A stretch of 64,000 nucleotides of DNA. Origin: Capitulum mitella (lineage: Eukaryota > Arthropoda > Thecostraca > Pollicipedomorpha > Pollicipedidae). Position 1 is the stretch's first letter. Every line of letters begins with the position of its first letter. Location of the stretch: assembly GCA_030062745.1 (NCBI GenBank), contig CP099846.1, positions 28,789,201-28,853,200 on the forward strand, given 5' to 3'. The position numbers and the translations under genes were made by a program. Below, piece by piece: positions 11,813-23,380 of this stretch. The notes below the pieces were generated by a model. It saw only the letters and a list, made by a program, of their open reading frames with translations. It was not told the DNA's origin and ran no database searches.

Positions 11813-13121
11813 TACTGGGTGTCCCACTGAAGGTATCACATTTCTCTCCTTAATAAAAGTTATCTGCACAAAGCGTGACCTACATTTTATACGTCATGTG
11901 AGGGAAAATTCATGGGAGATTGTAATTCTAGGTAACTAAAAAACTGTCGGCATTCTGCATCATGTTCTGGATGGACAGGGAACAGAAAAGCGAAACTGTT
12001 CAAATTTATCCCCAAATGAAACCTATCATCTTCATTCTGAGAAAATTGGAAGAGCACTTTTCAAGCCGCGTTGCACCAACTACAAAAGCAGTGCTCAAGT
12101 TAACGGAGACGTTTCTTGCTCATGGGACTGTGGCGAGCAGCCGTAAAGGTCAGCCTGGCGGTCCTGTCACCGTGTCGAGCCGGAAGGGGTCGAACAGGTC
12201 TCACATGTGGTCTCAAAAAAGAAAAGGTCACACGCACTCGCCAGTGAGCTTAAAACGTCGGTTCGCCGTATCGGACAACGCGTGTACGTCTTCAAGTCCG
12301 CAAATCTCATCCCCTTCAAGATATAAACTCACCAAACACTAAATTCATCTGACCAAGACGAAAGACTGAAGCTGTGCGCCTTGCTGAAGACGAAGGCTGC
12401 TGCCTCCGACATCTTCATCAATACCGCCAAAGCCACTGCCACTGGGGCCAGCAGCCATCAGCGGAGATGCGCACAACTTCCTTGCACTCACCCAAAATGG
12501 CTGGTGCGCGATCAGCAGTCAGGGGGTCATCGGGCCCTTTTCTTCCACGACCGCAAGGGAAACACAACAATCGCTGCGGACCGCTACGTGCTAGCGCTCA
12601 ATCGGTTCTGGGAGGAGCTAAACCGGAAGTGCGTCAACACTATCTACCTCCAATGGCTGCAGCCGGACGGGAGGCCTCCCCACACGTCTCGAGTGGCTTT
12701 GGGATGGCTTCAGGACCACTTCGGGGGTCGTGTTGTCTCCAAGGAGACGGCGATTCCCTGGCCTGCGCACTATCCGGTTCTAACACCCCATGTCTTTTTT
12801 CTTTTGGGGTGTCTGTGCGATCAAGTCTACCAGGAGTCGCCCACAAGTATTAAGGACCTGAGGCCGGAAATCCGAGCGGCCAGCCTGACATGTGCGCCCG
12901 AGCCGCGAGACAGGTCCTGCGGTGGCCGTAGCTCCTTGAAGCGTTTGAAGGGAGACAGTTCAACCATGCGTCGTGCCTCGTCATGTGCGCACTGACCGTG
13001 ACCTTTTTTGGGGGGAAAAATTCCCCGGAACGAAGTTTCGTTTGACACCAGGTTCCGTGCTCGATACCGATGATTACCGGATGTACTTTCAAAATGTGGT
13101 ACTTTTTTGGACATCCTGTAT
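11813..13121 (+). mobile_element. Mariner-like DNA transposon with imperfect TIRs
   Basis: The left end (11813-11843: TACTGGGTGTCCC... GTATCACATTT) and right end (13092-13121; reverse complement TACAGGATGTCC... GTACCACATTT) are imperfect terminal inverted repeats of about 30 bp. The 1.3-kb length, one internal transposase and CTGGGTGTCC-type ends fit the IS630/Tc1/mariner superfamily. No clear TA target duplication was verified beyond the AT-rich flanks. Confidence 0.85.
11962..12995 (+). pseudogene. Mariner-like transposase (DUF4817-type N-terminus), degraded
   Basis: A cut-and-paste transposase that once moved the surrounding element. The N-terminal frame (11962-12342, 126 codons) has the helix-turn-helix type seen in arthropod mariner-like proteins: a PTTKAVLKLTETF helix followed by a RKGQPGGPVTV turn. 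After a stop the catalytic half continues at 12381-12995: TTIAADRYVLALNRFWEEL, then QWLQPDGRPPHTS (second Asp retained) and PVLTPHVFFLLGCLCDQVY, where the family has an Asp in place of the His. With that Asp replaced, a frame break and no first-Asp block recognised, it is dead. The identification rests on motif order; the exact family name is less sure. Confidence 0.8.
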
Positions 13122-13841
13122 TTTATGCACGTTTTTCAGTTCCTCCATATCCTCGTTTTGTTCGCATGATATGTGCACAATACAAAGACGAACAATGCCA
13201 TAATTTGCGAGTAGCATTAGGTACCCGTCTCAGATTAACCTTATTCCGTCCTGCTTGGTTAATCCCATTCCATGCTGGGGAAGGGGTAGATTACGCCCCC
13301 TCCCTGTGATCTAGAAAAATGTTGTACGATATCCTAGCAGAAAACGGTGCTCGATAGCATGTAGCAAGATGCACATGTCCGAAATTGGCAAATTTTGAAA
13401 AGGGGATCGGGGTCAAAATGCGCGTGAAAACAGGGTTTTATTTTTACGAGTTGTCTGACTGCATTTTCTTTCCGATTTCGTTCTACTTCATGCCATTCTA
13501 TCAACAACTGGTAGATGTATCACATATGTTTGAAAGAGGTCGATTTTCATAATTTATACATAGTCATATACATACATAGACATAAAAATACAACACACAG
13601 GCGTATCCAGGACACATAAAAGGCATATTCGTTTTTGAGTAATCTTAGGTATTTCGAGTGTGGCGAGCTTATTTATGTTCGGAAAACATTTTCATTATGT
13701 TATATGTCATATCATACACGTATGGCAAATGCCTCTAGACGAATCCAGTTACCAGGAAAGTGGAATAACATTGTACATGATTAACTATTGGAATTTGGTA
13801 ATCATTTTTAAAAATATTGTGAACACTATTTCATATTGTGC
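13122..13841. other. Intergenic, possible MITE fragment
   Basis: A TTAATCCC start followed by a G-run/C-run block (about 13258-13310) resembles the ends of the TTAA-flanked families here, but no matching right end was found. Otherwise nothing is recognised. Confidence 0.35.
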
Positions 13842-14928
13842 TTAACCCACACCCGGACGGGGCTCACCATGCCATTCGCCCAAAAATGAAATGCCAACAA
13901 AGAGAACCCATCAGGCTGAGTCGAATGAGCACGGTTTTTTAACAGGGATCAGTAATGAGGTTATCGGAGGTCATGACAGGTCAGGCTTGATTGGATTGGA
14001 ATTGAGATAAAAAATGGAAATCGACGTTGTGATTTTCATTTTGGTGGAATACTTAGATGATTATGAACATGTCGAGCACATTCATAGTACAAATGGCCCA
14101 ATTAATCAATGAGGTCAGGTCAGTCCACGACCTAATTTCATGCATATCTACAGCGCTATTATGATGTATCGCGCTTCGACTTACCCTGTGGATTTGGTAA
14201 CAGATTGGATGGCAGATGGTGCCCATAGCATAGTAAAACACTTCATAAGCACTTGTCACTGCCCTGAAGACCAACCTGGGTCAAGTGGGGTCATCAGAAG
14301 TCATTGGACTTCATTAGATAGGCGTATTTTTACGCTTAAGTTGATATCGTCGTCTGTTTCTGTCCTAGAAAAAAGCAGATTACCATTTCTAGGCCGGCAG
14401 TTTTGATTTTATGGAAATCTTATGTTGCATGTAACAGATACCCATATCGGGGGCCATGGCCTGAGCAAAGGCCACGTGTATTCTGGCAGTATGATGACAG
14501 CATATGTCATTGGCCATGTTCTCGGCAATATCTGAGCATGAAAAATCCGTAAAAAGTCGTCAAAATTTTCCTAAAATCTCAAAAAGTGCCCAAAAGTGAC
14601 CTGACATGAGGTCACTGACCTTCGATTTTCCAGATAATAGACAAATACAAACTGTTACATCTATTACATTCCGTTATTCTTGCAAGTTTGGTGCAAATCT
14701 GTCCGCCCCTAAAAATGTTATTAGGACTTTTCTGGAGGTTGGCCCCTTTGACCTGATCTCGGTCAGTAACCTGACCTCCTTGGAAGTTGAAATTTTTGCA
14801 CAGGGTGCAGAATCGATGAGAAGAAAGGTTCTGAAAATTTCGCGGCGCTTCACGGCGCCGTTTTTCGCTGCGCTTGGAAAATCTGGGGGGGGGGGTGGAT
14901 TTCCGCCTTCCTGCCGGGCGAGGGTCAA
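13842..14928. mobile_element. Possible TTAA-type MITE (family H)
   Basis: The left end TTAACCCACACCCGGACGG (13842) is an imperfect inverted match to the right end (reverse complement TTGACCCTCGCCCGGCAGG, ending 14928). The right TTAA is mutated. The length of 1.09 kb and AGGTCA-rich interior (for example CCTGACATGAGGTCACTGACC near 14599, written in two runs: CCTGACATGA, GGTCACTGACC) match families A and B. No coding sequence. Confidence 0.5.
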
Positions 14929-15332
14929 AGGTTGCATTTTGAGGTCATATGTGCATTACCTTTTCAAATAATAAAATCATAGAAGTAACCAGGGCACGTG
15001 GAAGGAAATGTTAAGTTTTTTGTCAGATATTCTGGATCTGGTAGGCTTATGTGACAAGAAAACCTTTCCGTATGTGTTACATGCCATATTATGTAAAGTG
15101 CGTATAGGCGGATCCAGGGATGAGGAAAAGAGAGGTCAGGAACAACATAGTTTACATTATCCGAAAGCTACCTCCGACTTTTTATTTTTGACTGAAATGT
15201 ATGGTATTTGACCATAATTATATCGGGAACTAGCAAAAACAATCACGCAGGCGCATATGTCTGTTGGGCCCACAGAACATGCGATTGAACAAAATATACA
15301 CCCCAGAATTGATGCATGGAAACGCTCTTGTA

Positions 15333-15333
<1 letters not shown>
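14929..15333. other. Intergenic, nothing recognised
   Basis: No gene, RNA or repeat family is identified up to the AT microsatellite. Confidence 0.4.

Positions 15334-15379
<46 letters not shown>
15334..15379. repeat. (AT)n microsatellite
   Basis: A 46-bp uninterrupted alternating AT tract. Confidence 0.95.
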
Positions 15380-15381
<2 letters not shown>

Positions 15382-15838
15382 TATATTATACGCGTAAATT
15401 AGCGTAAACAGTGTATATGACAAGTAAGCCCTGTTTTATTCATACTGTGAGTCATAGATTCCTAGGTTTAAGACAAAGTAAATACCCCTTTTTACATGCC
15501 CCTAGATCCACTGTTAACCAACATCACTCTGAAAAAAACTTTAAAGCGTGAAGGTTGCAATTTCAATCATCTCAGCTATCCGTGACATCATAAAAGATTT
15601 CAGGATAATACATGACCACGTCAATGTGCGCGATCTCCAGAAAGCGCGATATTCTCCAACATGCCTCCCGAAAATGCACCCTAGAACCGTCCCTGGGGAG
15701 GTTTTCAGATTTTTGTCGCAACGTTTAAAAACATGTTTAGGAAAGGCAACAAGTTTTGTAAAGCAGCTCCTTAAAGCCCGGGGATGGTGAACGAAAAACC
15801 GGGGGCGGGGGGGGGGGGCAGAATCTGCCGTCCCCCCA

Positions 15839-15862
15839 GGAACAGGGTTTCAACCCTGTTCC
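15839..15862. repeat. Short perfect hairpin followed by a direct copy of its arm
   Basis: GGAACAGGGTT and AACCCTGTTCC form an 11-bp stem with a 2-nt loop; GGAACAGGGTTTCAAC recurs directly at 15869. It lies after a G-run. It resembles a template-switch scar and is too isolated to be a terminator. Confidence 0.75.
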
Positions 15863-17600
15863 TACCCAGGAACAGGGTTTCAACACAGCAGATCGATGGG
15901 AAATGAAAGCAGCTTAGTTTCGAAAACTCGCAGTTGACCAACGTTCGTTGCTTGAAAATCGTTTTTCATCATGTAGCCGACCGATAAAACAGGCAACCAT
16001 CGACAACCATTGTTCCAAACACGCGGCATGTGCAGGTAGTTTGACACGTCTCTTTCCGGAACAAGAACAACTACTGATGTTTCTAATCCTGCGTTTCTGA
16101 TGTTCCTGTTTTTGTTACGTCGGAGACGCTTGTCGCGGTATGAGACGAATAGACCGTGACTGAATGATCTGAACAGTCTGTTCCGAATGATTCCGTGTGC
16201 ATGTACGCGCGTTCTTTGTCGCCCTAATGGACCTTTCAGCGAACTACCGGTGTACATTGCATGGTGTTTTGCAATAAATAAGAACGAGGTGTATATGCTC
16301 TTCACCGACATGCTGTCACTCAGCTGGGGCTCTGCTCAGGGAGAGTCCAGGAAAGCGCAATTTAAAAGCATCACCTGGCGTTTCGCGTCCAGTTTTCCGA
16401 GGTTCAGGTCCAAGGAGAACGCCATTGTTTTAACCACATTGATTTCCGGCGAATCTAGATCACCTGGATGTCCGATGCATTGCCTTTCCTCAACGGCGTT
16501 CACGCAGACGCCGGAACAGTGCCATCGACTCACAGCAGCCGGCAGCTGGTTCACGTCCCAGATGGCGCACGTGCAAAGCCGGCGGTTCCGCTCCGCTATC
16601 GTCCTCCCTCGCAGCGTGGCGCTCCGCCTGTGGCGGCGACCGCAGCCAGGTCGAGTCGAGGCGTGTCGCAGACTGGCGTGACCCCTGTGGCCGTGACATG
16701 GGTGCCAGGCATCAGTGCCAGACATGGGCTGGGGTTCAGTCGTCCCACGGCTGCGAGCCTCTAGACCACGGCACCGGCCGGGTTGCGCGACAGAGCGCAC
16801 CATTAGCTAACAGAGGATGCGCGCGCCACCTCTCTCGACAGGCATTCAGGGCTGTCTGGCGAACCGTGTGCCTGCCTTGTGTAGCAAAGGCATTGCTTGA
16901 TGGTTCGTCTGCATGTTGTAATGTAATTATTAGTGAGACTGGTCCATGTTTTCTGGTCAAGTTTCGTCTGAGTTGTCTCATGTCAAGTCGTCGTGTTCTC
17001 TGTCACGAAGTGCGTGAAGCATTCTCACGAAAGACCAACCTCTTCTTAAAATCCAGCTTGGCATTGTGATGTTGCCGATCTGATCTGAGCGAGCTGAGCC
17101 GTAATTCTGTGTACGGGTAGTACCCACGGCTCGATGTGCGCCACGTGCCTGAATTTGCTCCTGCTAGATCACACCAATTACATCCAGCTGGTCTCCTCTG
17201 TAGGCTTGCAAATGGACCGCAGCAGGACGCAAACAACGATAAGAACAGTGAGGTTTATTTGATGGCAGATAAGATACTGACTGCTTCCCTTGTCTCTATC
17301 ACCACATTTCGTTGCGTTCCTCCAAGCTTTACATCATCCAAGGAAAAGAAATTCCTATGTTCGTGATCGAATTGGACCGTAAGGATCTGTCGGAACTTGC
17401 CATGATTTTACCTTGAAGCTCAAATACGTCCTGAACAAACCACATCTTTTCCCTTTGGTTGGTGCTTTGCCTTGTGCAGGCTGCACGTTTCTGCAGCAGT
17501 GTCCCGCAGTGTCGTAACCAAAACACGCCATTTTCTTCTGTTGCTTCTTTCCGATCCTTCGCCCTGCGTCCTCACCATGTCCGTCACAGGCTGATGCACT

Positions 17601-17691
17601 ACCGCCTGCTCCTACTGGTGGACTTGATACTACCAGTAGGAGCAGGCGGTAACCTACTCCTATCAAGTCCCTACTGGTGGACTTGATACTA
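17601..17691. repeat. Perfect 19-bp stem-loop plus direct repeat
   Basis: Arms 17601-17619 and 17632-17650 are exact reverse complements around a 12-nt loop. The block CTACTGGTGGACTTGATACT (stem end plus loop) recurs directly from about 17672, and a reverse-complement fragment (TATCAAGTCC) lies between. The mixture of inverted and direct copies fits repeated template switching. Confidence 0.85.
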
Positions 17692-18093
17692 TCAGGCCGT
17701 CAGCAACCAAAGCCAGTGCATCCGTGATAAGCCACGATCTATTACATGTTAAATCTCGACTCAGCTCGACAATCAGCCTTTGTGCCAGTTTCCGCACCTA
17801 GCAGTCTCCTACGATTAGGTAGATCATGGGCCATCCGTTCCTCCAGTTTCCCAATCCTGCGACGATTATTTTCAACGTCGCACGTTCGGAACGTACAGCA
17901 CACCACTTTTAACTCAGCTGCCCAGCCCCCGACTCCTCCCCCCCCCCGCCGACCCGGGCTGAGAAGAATGAGGGTGGATTTCACACAGTGTGTTCCGCCG
18001 GCACGCATACCATGGGGACCTTGACATTCCGCAGTTCATGATGAACATCAGGTATACGGGAGCCTGCAAAAGCGTGTAAGACGAGTTGACGGG

Positions 18094-18534
18094 CTAATGC
18101 ACACGCCTGGCAAACATGGATTTCATGGCTTCCAGCAATTCCGTATTGGTGCAAAATGTCCAGCCGTCAGCAATGTGATACATTGTCCGCGCAAAGCCTA
18201 GTGATTCTATCACAGCTTTTGGGACAATGGAACCCACACCGTGTAGCAGCATAGATATTTTATACGGCATGGAACAGACGAGAAAAAGACAAGCAAACTT
18301 GAATGTAAATATGAACAATTTGATGTGCTTTCGCAGGTGTGCCCTTTCGCTGCCAACGTCGTTGCTGGGGTGCACGACCGGGTCTTTCTTTACCTGAAAA
18401 AAATGACACAATTATTAAACAAATCAGAATTGCTCTGACAAAAATTCGTTTGCACAGAAATGTTCTTATATGTTGTCGATGCTGCAGTGCTCAAATTTCG
18501 AGTACATCACACATATATGTATATATACATATAT

Positions 18535-18596
<62 letters not shown>

Positions 18597-20827
18597 TAGC
18601 GTAGCCAAGGAGGATACAGCTTTAGGATACAGGTGTTCCTGGAAAAATTCTTAGAGGGGCCCATTGCAAAGGGGAACGGTACCAGGATCTGCCTTATCAA
18701 AACTAAAGAAATCAGAGATGTGAGGAAAACTGGTTCATTTGACGCGCACGGCTGTCTGCGGGTTCCTCGTGATTCGCCCATGGGGAACCCATTGTCTGCG
18801 CCAGGGACTTTCTCTGCGTGATTCTGGGTCCAGTGCTCATTGCACGGGCTCGCTTTCTGTGCCAGGGACTCGATGCTCATCATAGGGGCCAAACGTTCGT
18901 GTCAAGGTATCGGCACCAGTGATGGTGGGCCTGATGTCCTTGCCAGGGGCCCGAAATCCCTGCCAGGGTCCTGTTGTTTGTGGTGCTAGGGGCACGGTAT
19001 TCGTGTCAGGTTTGCCTCGACCGCGATAATAGCGGCCCGGCGCTCGTGGGAGGGGCACAATGTTCATGACAGGTAAAAGTGTTCGTGCCAGGAGCAAGGC
19101 CCAGTGCCAGCTGGACATAGCGTTTGCGTCAGGAGCCCAGTGGACGTGCAGAAGGGCCCTGTGTTTGTCGTGCTAAGGGCCCGTTGTTCGTTTCTGGATC
19201 GCCACGTCCACGGTACTGAGGGGCCCCGATTTCGTGCCAGGAGCGCGGTGTTCGCTACAGCAGCCCGGCACTTAGCAATGGACCCGGTGTTCGAGTCGCT
19301 AGGGGCCCGGTGTTCCTGACGAAAGTCGTCGTTCCATTGGCTGGACTTTCGTGGTGTTTGGAGTTCGGTGTCCGTGGCAGCGGCCAGGGTTCGTACCAGG
19401 GCGCAGTGTTCGTGCAGGAGTAAGCCCACCGAGGGAAGGGGGCATAGGCTCCGCCCCACTTAGGATTCGAGTTTTTTAGAGGCCCAAAGATGTTTTTTGG
19501 AGCTCCCGGGAACTGAAAATAATAATCGGATCATTTTGTGTGCGCATCTTCATTGCTCTTTTAACGTTTTCAACAAAAAATGCGCTGTTTTACGCAAATA
19601 GTCGGGGAGGGGGTACATCCTATATTATATATATATACATATATATATATATACACATACATACCGGAGGGTAGGGGCGATTGCCCCCCCCCTCCCCACT
19701 TTGAGCAACATTCAGCACTAACCCCTCGGAGGAAAGAAACAAGGTAAAAATCACGTAGGCCCCCCAGCTCCCCAGAGGCTCCGGCGCTACTGTTTATGTG
19801 CTAAGGACTTTCACGCATCGATTGTTCACCAGCTGTCTCTGCCGCCGACCTCGGAGAATGACTCGAGACTATCGTACAACAGATCCGCTGCGCATTGAGG
19901 CCACTACCGTTCACGGCACCAGAGCTGCGCGCTTTCGACCGCCGCAGTACAAAGCACACGTATAGCTCCGAGGCTCACCTTCCAAGCGCAGCGCATGACC
20001 TTCGCGTTGTAGAAGACTGTGCCGAAGTCCAGCAGAATGTTGCTGGCCACCATCAGGACGGCGATCGCTCGGAATTCCGGGGCCAACAGCACCTCTAAAG
20101 TGTCACAAAGCTGCACGTCTGACAGAGGTTCTCTGTAGTAGATCCTGGCGCCGGTGAAGGCGGCGCCGTGCAGGCCGCCGTACAGCAGCGCAATCTTAAG
20201 GTGGCGCCACACCACTGACGGTGTCACCATCAACGGGTACTTGAGAGGATCGCGCACGGACAGGTACCGGTCCCTGCCGAGCGTCAGCATCAGCAGGTTG
20301 ATGGCGTTCATGCAGCCGTTGATGACCACCTCGAAACCGCAACAGAGGAAGCCAGGGGTTTCGCCGATGAGGACTACTGCTGCCAGGCTCACGGCGAGCA
20401 TGACGGCGATGGTCAGGCCGAGCGCACAGTCCAACAGGCAGAGCACCATGATGTAGTAGTAGGAGGTTCGGTGCAGGTGGGCGTTGCGCCAGATGGTGGC
20501 GGCGGGAGGAGCTGAGAACACCAGAATGCTCAGCGACAGGAGACTTGCGCTGCTGGCCCTAGCGACGTTCTTCTTCGTCGTCGGGTACACCCAGCTAGAC
20601 CTGGCTTCCATCAAGTTATCTGATGACATGGGCAAGAATGGTACTCCGTCCGTTCCGTTGGCGTTCGCGAGAGACAAGTTTTCTGTTCCACCTTCGGACA
20701 TCGTCAACGCTGTCGGCGTGATGAGGTCAATGACACCTGACAGGATAGTGGCGGCGGCTGCTGTTGCTGATGCATTATCTCGTTCAAAACTACTCTCGCT
20801 ACTGGAAGTAGTGTTTAAGATGTCCAT
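18094..20827 (-). CDS. Class A (rhodopsin-like) G-protein-coupled receptor, two exons
   Basis: Seven-helix plasma-membrane receptor; ligand unknown. Exon 1 is 20827-19979 (283 codons; ATG in a good ACCATGG context), exon 2 is 18393-18094 (99 codons plus stop). The donor GGAAG|GTGAGC and acceptor TTTTTTTCAG|GTAAAG join in phase 0, giving about 382 aa. The long N-terminus has four N-glycosylation sequons (NTT, NAS, NLS, NGT). Helices 1-5 lie in exon 1: TM2 from YIMVLCLLDCALGL, TM3 ending in GRDRYLSV (DRY box intact), TM5 at IAVLMVASNILLDF. Exon 2 holds a very short third loop, TM6 FIFTFKFACLFLVCSMPYKI (CWxP has become CSMP) and TM7, where NPxxY is not recognisable. The 1.6-kb intron is filled with AT repeats and a GC minisatellite. 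It is related to amine/lipid/adenosine-type receptors only in general pattern; a specific family cannot be assigned. Confidence 0.85.
18511..18594. repeat. (AT)n microsatellite in the GPCR intron
   Basis: Imperfect ATATGT units pass into a pure AT tract from about 18536 to 18592. It lies within the intron, about 120 bp upstream (in gene orientation) of exon 2. Confidence 0.95.
18770..19430. repeat. Degenerate GC-rich minisatellite in the GPCR intron
   Basis: Roughly 30-bp units around the core GGGCCCGGTGTTCGTGCCAG recur more than fifteen times with heavy divergence (clear units near 19170, 19240, 19290). Copies drift in length, so it is an old array. No protein meaning: it is intronic to the receptor gene. 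Confidence 0.75.
19622..19665. repeat. Interrupted (AT)n microsatellite
   Basis: AT tract with ATAC interruptions. It is followed by a C-rich block weakly like the foldback family of 4 kb. Confidence 0.85.
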
Positions 20828-22172
20828 GGTAACTGCAACAACAGAAGATTTAGTAGTACAGGGTTAAAACGACACCGTGGCAGGCTAACTTGATGCTAAA
20901 CATGGCTAAAAAAGAAGAAAAAAACATAAAAAACGCTCACTGTGTCTTCAAGCTATCTCGCCCAGAGCCAAGTGTGTCTCCGAAAAATTCTTTGCGTCCT
21001 TAATTTTTTGCCAGATATGAAGATATCTGCACTGCCATCACTTTTTGGCAAGTCAGTGCAGTCAGTGCAGTCAGTGCAGTGCTAAATGAAGTTTTCGCCA
21101 CTCTGACGTCCAGTCGCCTGGCTCTGGTCTGGCTCTGGTCTGGCTGCTTCACCTTCGTGTGTGAACTTCCTCTGAGACTGTGAAGTCCAGTGGTCGCCAA
21201 GAGGAAAGAGGATATTTGAATAGGTTGGACCTGTGTCCCCCGCATGAATTCCCATTCGAAAGTCCGTGGCGGCCGTTACTCTCTCTCACAGACGTGAAAG
21301 CTCGTCTTCCGCAACGGCGAACCACCAGTGGTGCAGCGGCCTTGTAAACCGCTCGGTACAGACTCGCTTTTTGTCGGTCCGCAAAGTCCAGTCCTTGGTA
21401 CTCCACGGGTTTCCGAGTGGGAGACGATATTGTCTCATTTTGCCATTCATTTGGTTTACGTGGCCAATTTTATTGCGACTGCGAAAATGGGGTATGAATG
21501 GCAGTATTTAATTGGAATAAAAATCCCCAACAGTTATAAGTTAAATGCTTGCACTCCATCATCGCTGAAAACAAAACTCCGCCTTGCCTAATTGGTGTGA
21601 GGGTATGAAGATTCTTACTCTTGTTTTTCTTCGTAATCTACACCTAGCCGTAGGAACGGGGAATGCCGGGTGCCATTGACCCTACTTTTCAGGCAGGGTT
21701 ATAAGCGCTATGGAAACAACTATTCGCCCCCTTCCCGCCCCATTTTTTGGGCGCTTCTGCGGTGCTGGTTTTAAGGTTCCTATTCATATTCCATTTTCGC
21801 TAATAATTTTCTGATCATGGCCGAGGAAAACTGTAATGCTTAATGTAAAATACAAACAAATGACACGTAGTATAAATAGATACGTAACATGTAAGATCAT
21901 CATAATAATAAATAATACAAAAACAAATGGGAAGAAATCTACTACGTAATAAAAATGACTGCCTGCATAAAAATATAAATAAAAATGGCGTAGATATGAA
22001 AACGAGAACATAATAGCGACGTCAGTGCCAGGCTGTAAGCCAGGAACAAAGCAGAAACGTGCAACCTTGCTCGAGCTACAATTGGCAGTAACTGCGGCGC
22101 CATAGCAAGACGGATTCGAGTCGCCCCGGTGCCCGATATTTGACCCCAGGGTCAGCTGGCAACTGGCCACGT
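20828..22172. other. Intergenic upstream of the GPCR
   Basis: This is the 5' flank of the receptor gene. A short 9-bp tandem repeat (GCAGTCAGT, just over three units) lies at about 21051-21082, and CTGGCTCTGGT units at about 21118-21147. No TATA box or other promoter element can be assigned with confidence, and no other gene is seen. Confidence 0.45.
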
Positions 22173-23380
22173 TTAACCCCGTTCGACATGCACGTCCGAC
22201 CGGGGGCGGTTGACCGCCCCCCTCTAACTCCCGAACGGTTGGTTGCACGATAAAAACAAACACACCGTTGGAAAGCTCGTGGTTAGTTGAGCTCGAAACT
22301 GACCTCGTTTTTAGTTTTGGATAATACGGAAGCCATTTACGCCTTACATATGTTTTCTCATAGTTATCTGGATCAGACCGAGAAACAGCCTGGATCTCAA
22401 GGGCTGTGACTAATAAAGTCTGAATGTAGGTACCAGCGGACAGGTAAAAGTCTGCAGATGCCGATACGCGTTAATTTCTCTGATTTGTTTAATATGCACG
22501 CGGAAACGCTGAGTTAAAAGCACGTCGATCTCCGCAACGCTGCACGGCGGGCGCTGCAGACGGACGCGGGATAGAATTATCGGGAACTAATTTTACGTCC
22601 TTTTATTTTCGCGAAATTTGTCTTTCCAAGTGTTTTTTTTTTCATCCTAGTGATTCCTGCGATGGTTTCTCGCGCTTAAATGTCAAAAAATTCAGTAGTT
22701 ATCAGTCTACACAATGGTGGAGCTTTATTCGCGAGAGACTGTTTATTTCCAAAATTTTCAGTTCTTTCAGACTTTTCCAACTTCTTGGTATAATTCACAA
22801 TTGTGCGAGCCAGCTCTGCCATTTTCTACCCGATCTGAGCCATTCATCACGGATTTTGGTGGCATTGCATATTGACTCATAATAGTTATTCGTGACCTGA
22901 CCTCGGGTTAGTGGTCGGAGGCCACTGAAACTTTGCCCATCGATGGCAAATGTGCGCCCGGATTTCCCAATACTTCAACTGTTGCAAAAAATCCGTCCAA
23001 TCCAATCCAATCCAAAAATGGAAAAAATGGCATGTGTTGAAACCGGACTTGGCCTTTGGTCAATGACCCGAACATACGTGAAAAATCCGAGGTAGCAGAT
23101 TATTGCATTTATCTAAACCTCCAACTCTTGAAAGTTTTATTGTGATATCATGTTTTGGGGGAAACTTGCAGGGAGCTAAACTTTTTTGAACATGGTTCTA
23201 TTTGACCTCACCTAAGCCAGACATCTTACTTGACCTGAGGTCAAGAATTTGCTACACGGTGCAAAGTAATCAAGCAAAAGGTACACAAAGTTTCGTGGCT
23301 CTGCCTTTTTTCGTTTTCTCGCAATCCCGAAAAAAAACTCAAGGGGCGGTCAACCGCCCTCCCAGTCGGGGCAGGGTTAA
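22173..23380 (-). mobile_element. TTAA-flanked MITE, family A copy 2 (reverse)
   Basis: This is a full-length inverted copy of the 6211-7436 element: TTAACCCC at 22173, GGGTTAA ending at 23380, 1.21 kb. Matching blocks in reverse order include the GGGGCGGTCAACCGCC subterminal palindrome (about 23343), the GACCTGACCTC half-site cluster (about 22897) and the TTCGCGAGAG block (about 22729). It carries no open reading frame of note. Confidence 0.85.

Larger units (their letters stand above)
15380..18093. other. Intergenic with hairpins, no gene recognised
   Basis: Open frames of moderate length occur on the minus strand (16311-15880, 143 codons; 16803-16336, 155 codons). The first is rich in Arg/Lys/Asn and the second is GC-driven; neither has a recognised domain or convincing splice sites. 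Two short perfect hairpins lie inside and are listed separately. The region downstream of 17900 has C-runs. Confidence 0.4.

Noticed and set aside
15880-16311. 143-codon minus-strand open frame
   Set aside because: No domain, no splice context, and no similarity I can recognise; kept only as a note.
22100-22140. GATTCGAGTCGCC, tRNA T-arm-like sequence
   Set aside because: No acceptor stem, D arm or A box in the expected positions; it sits just outside a MITE end.
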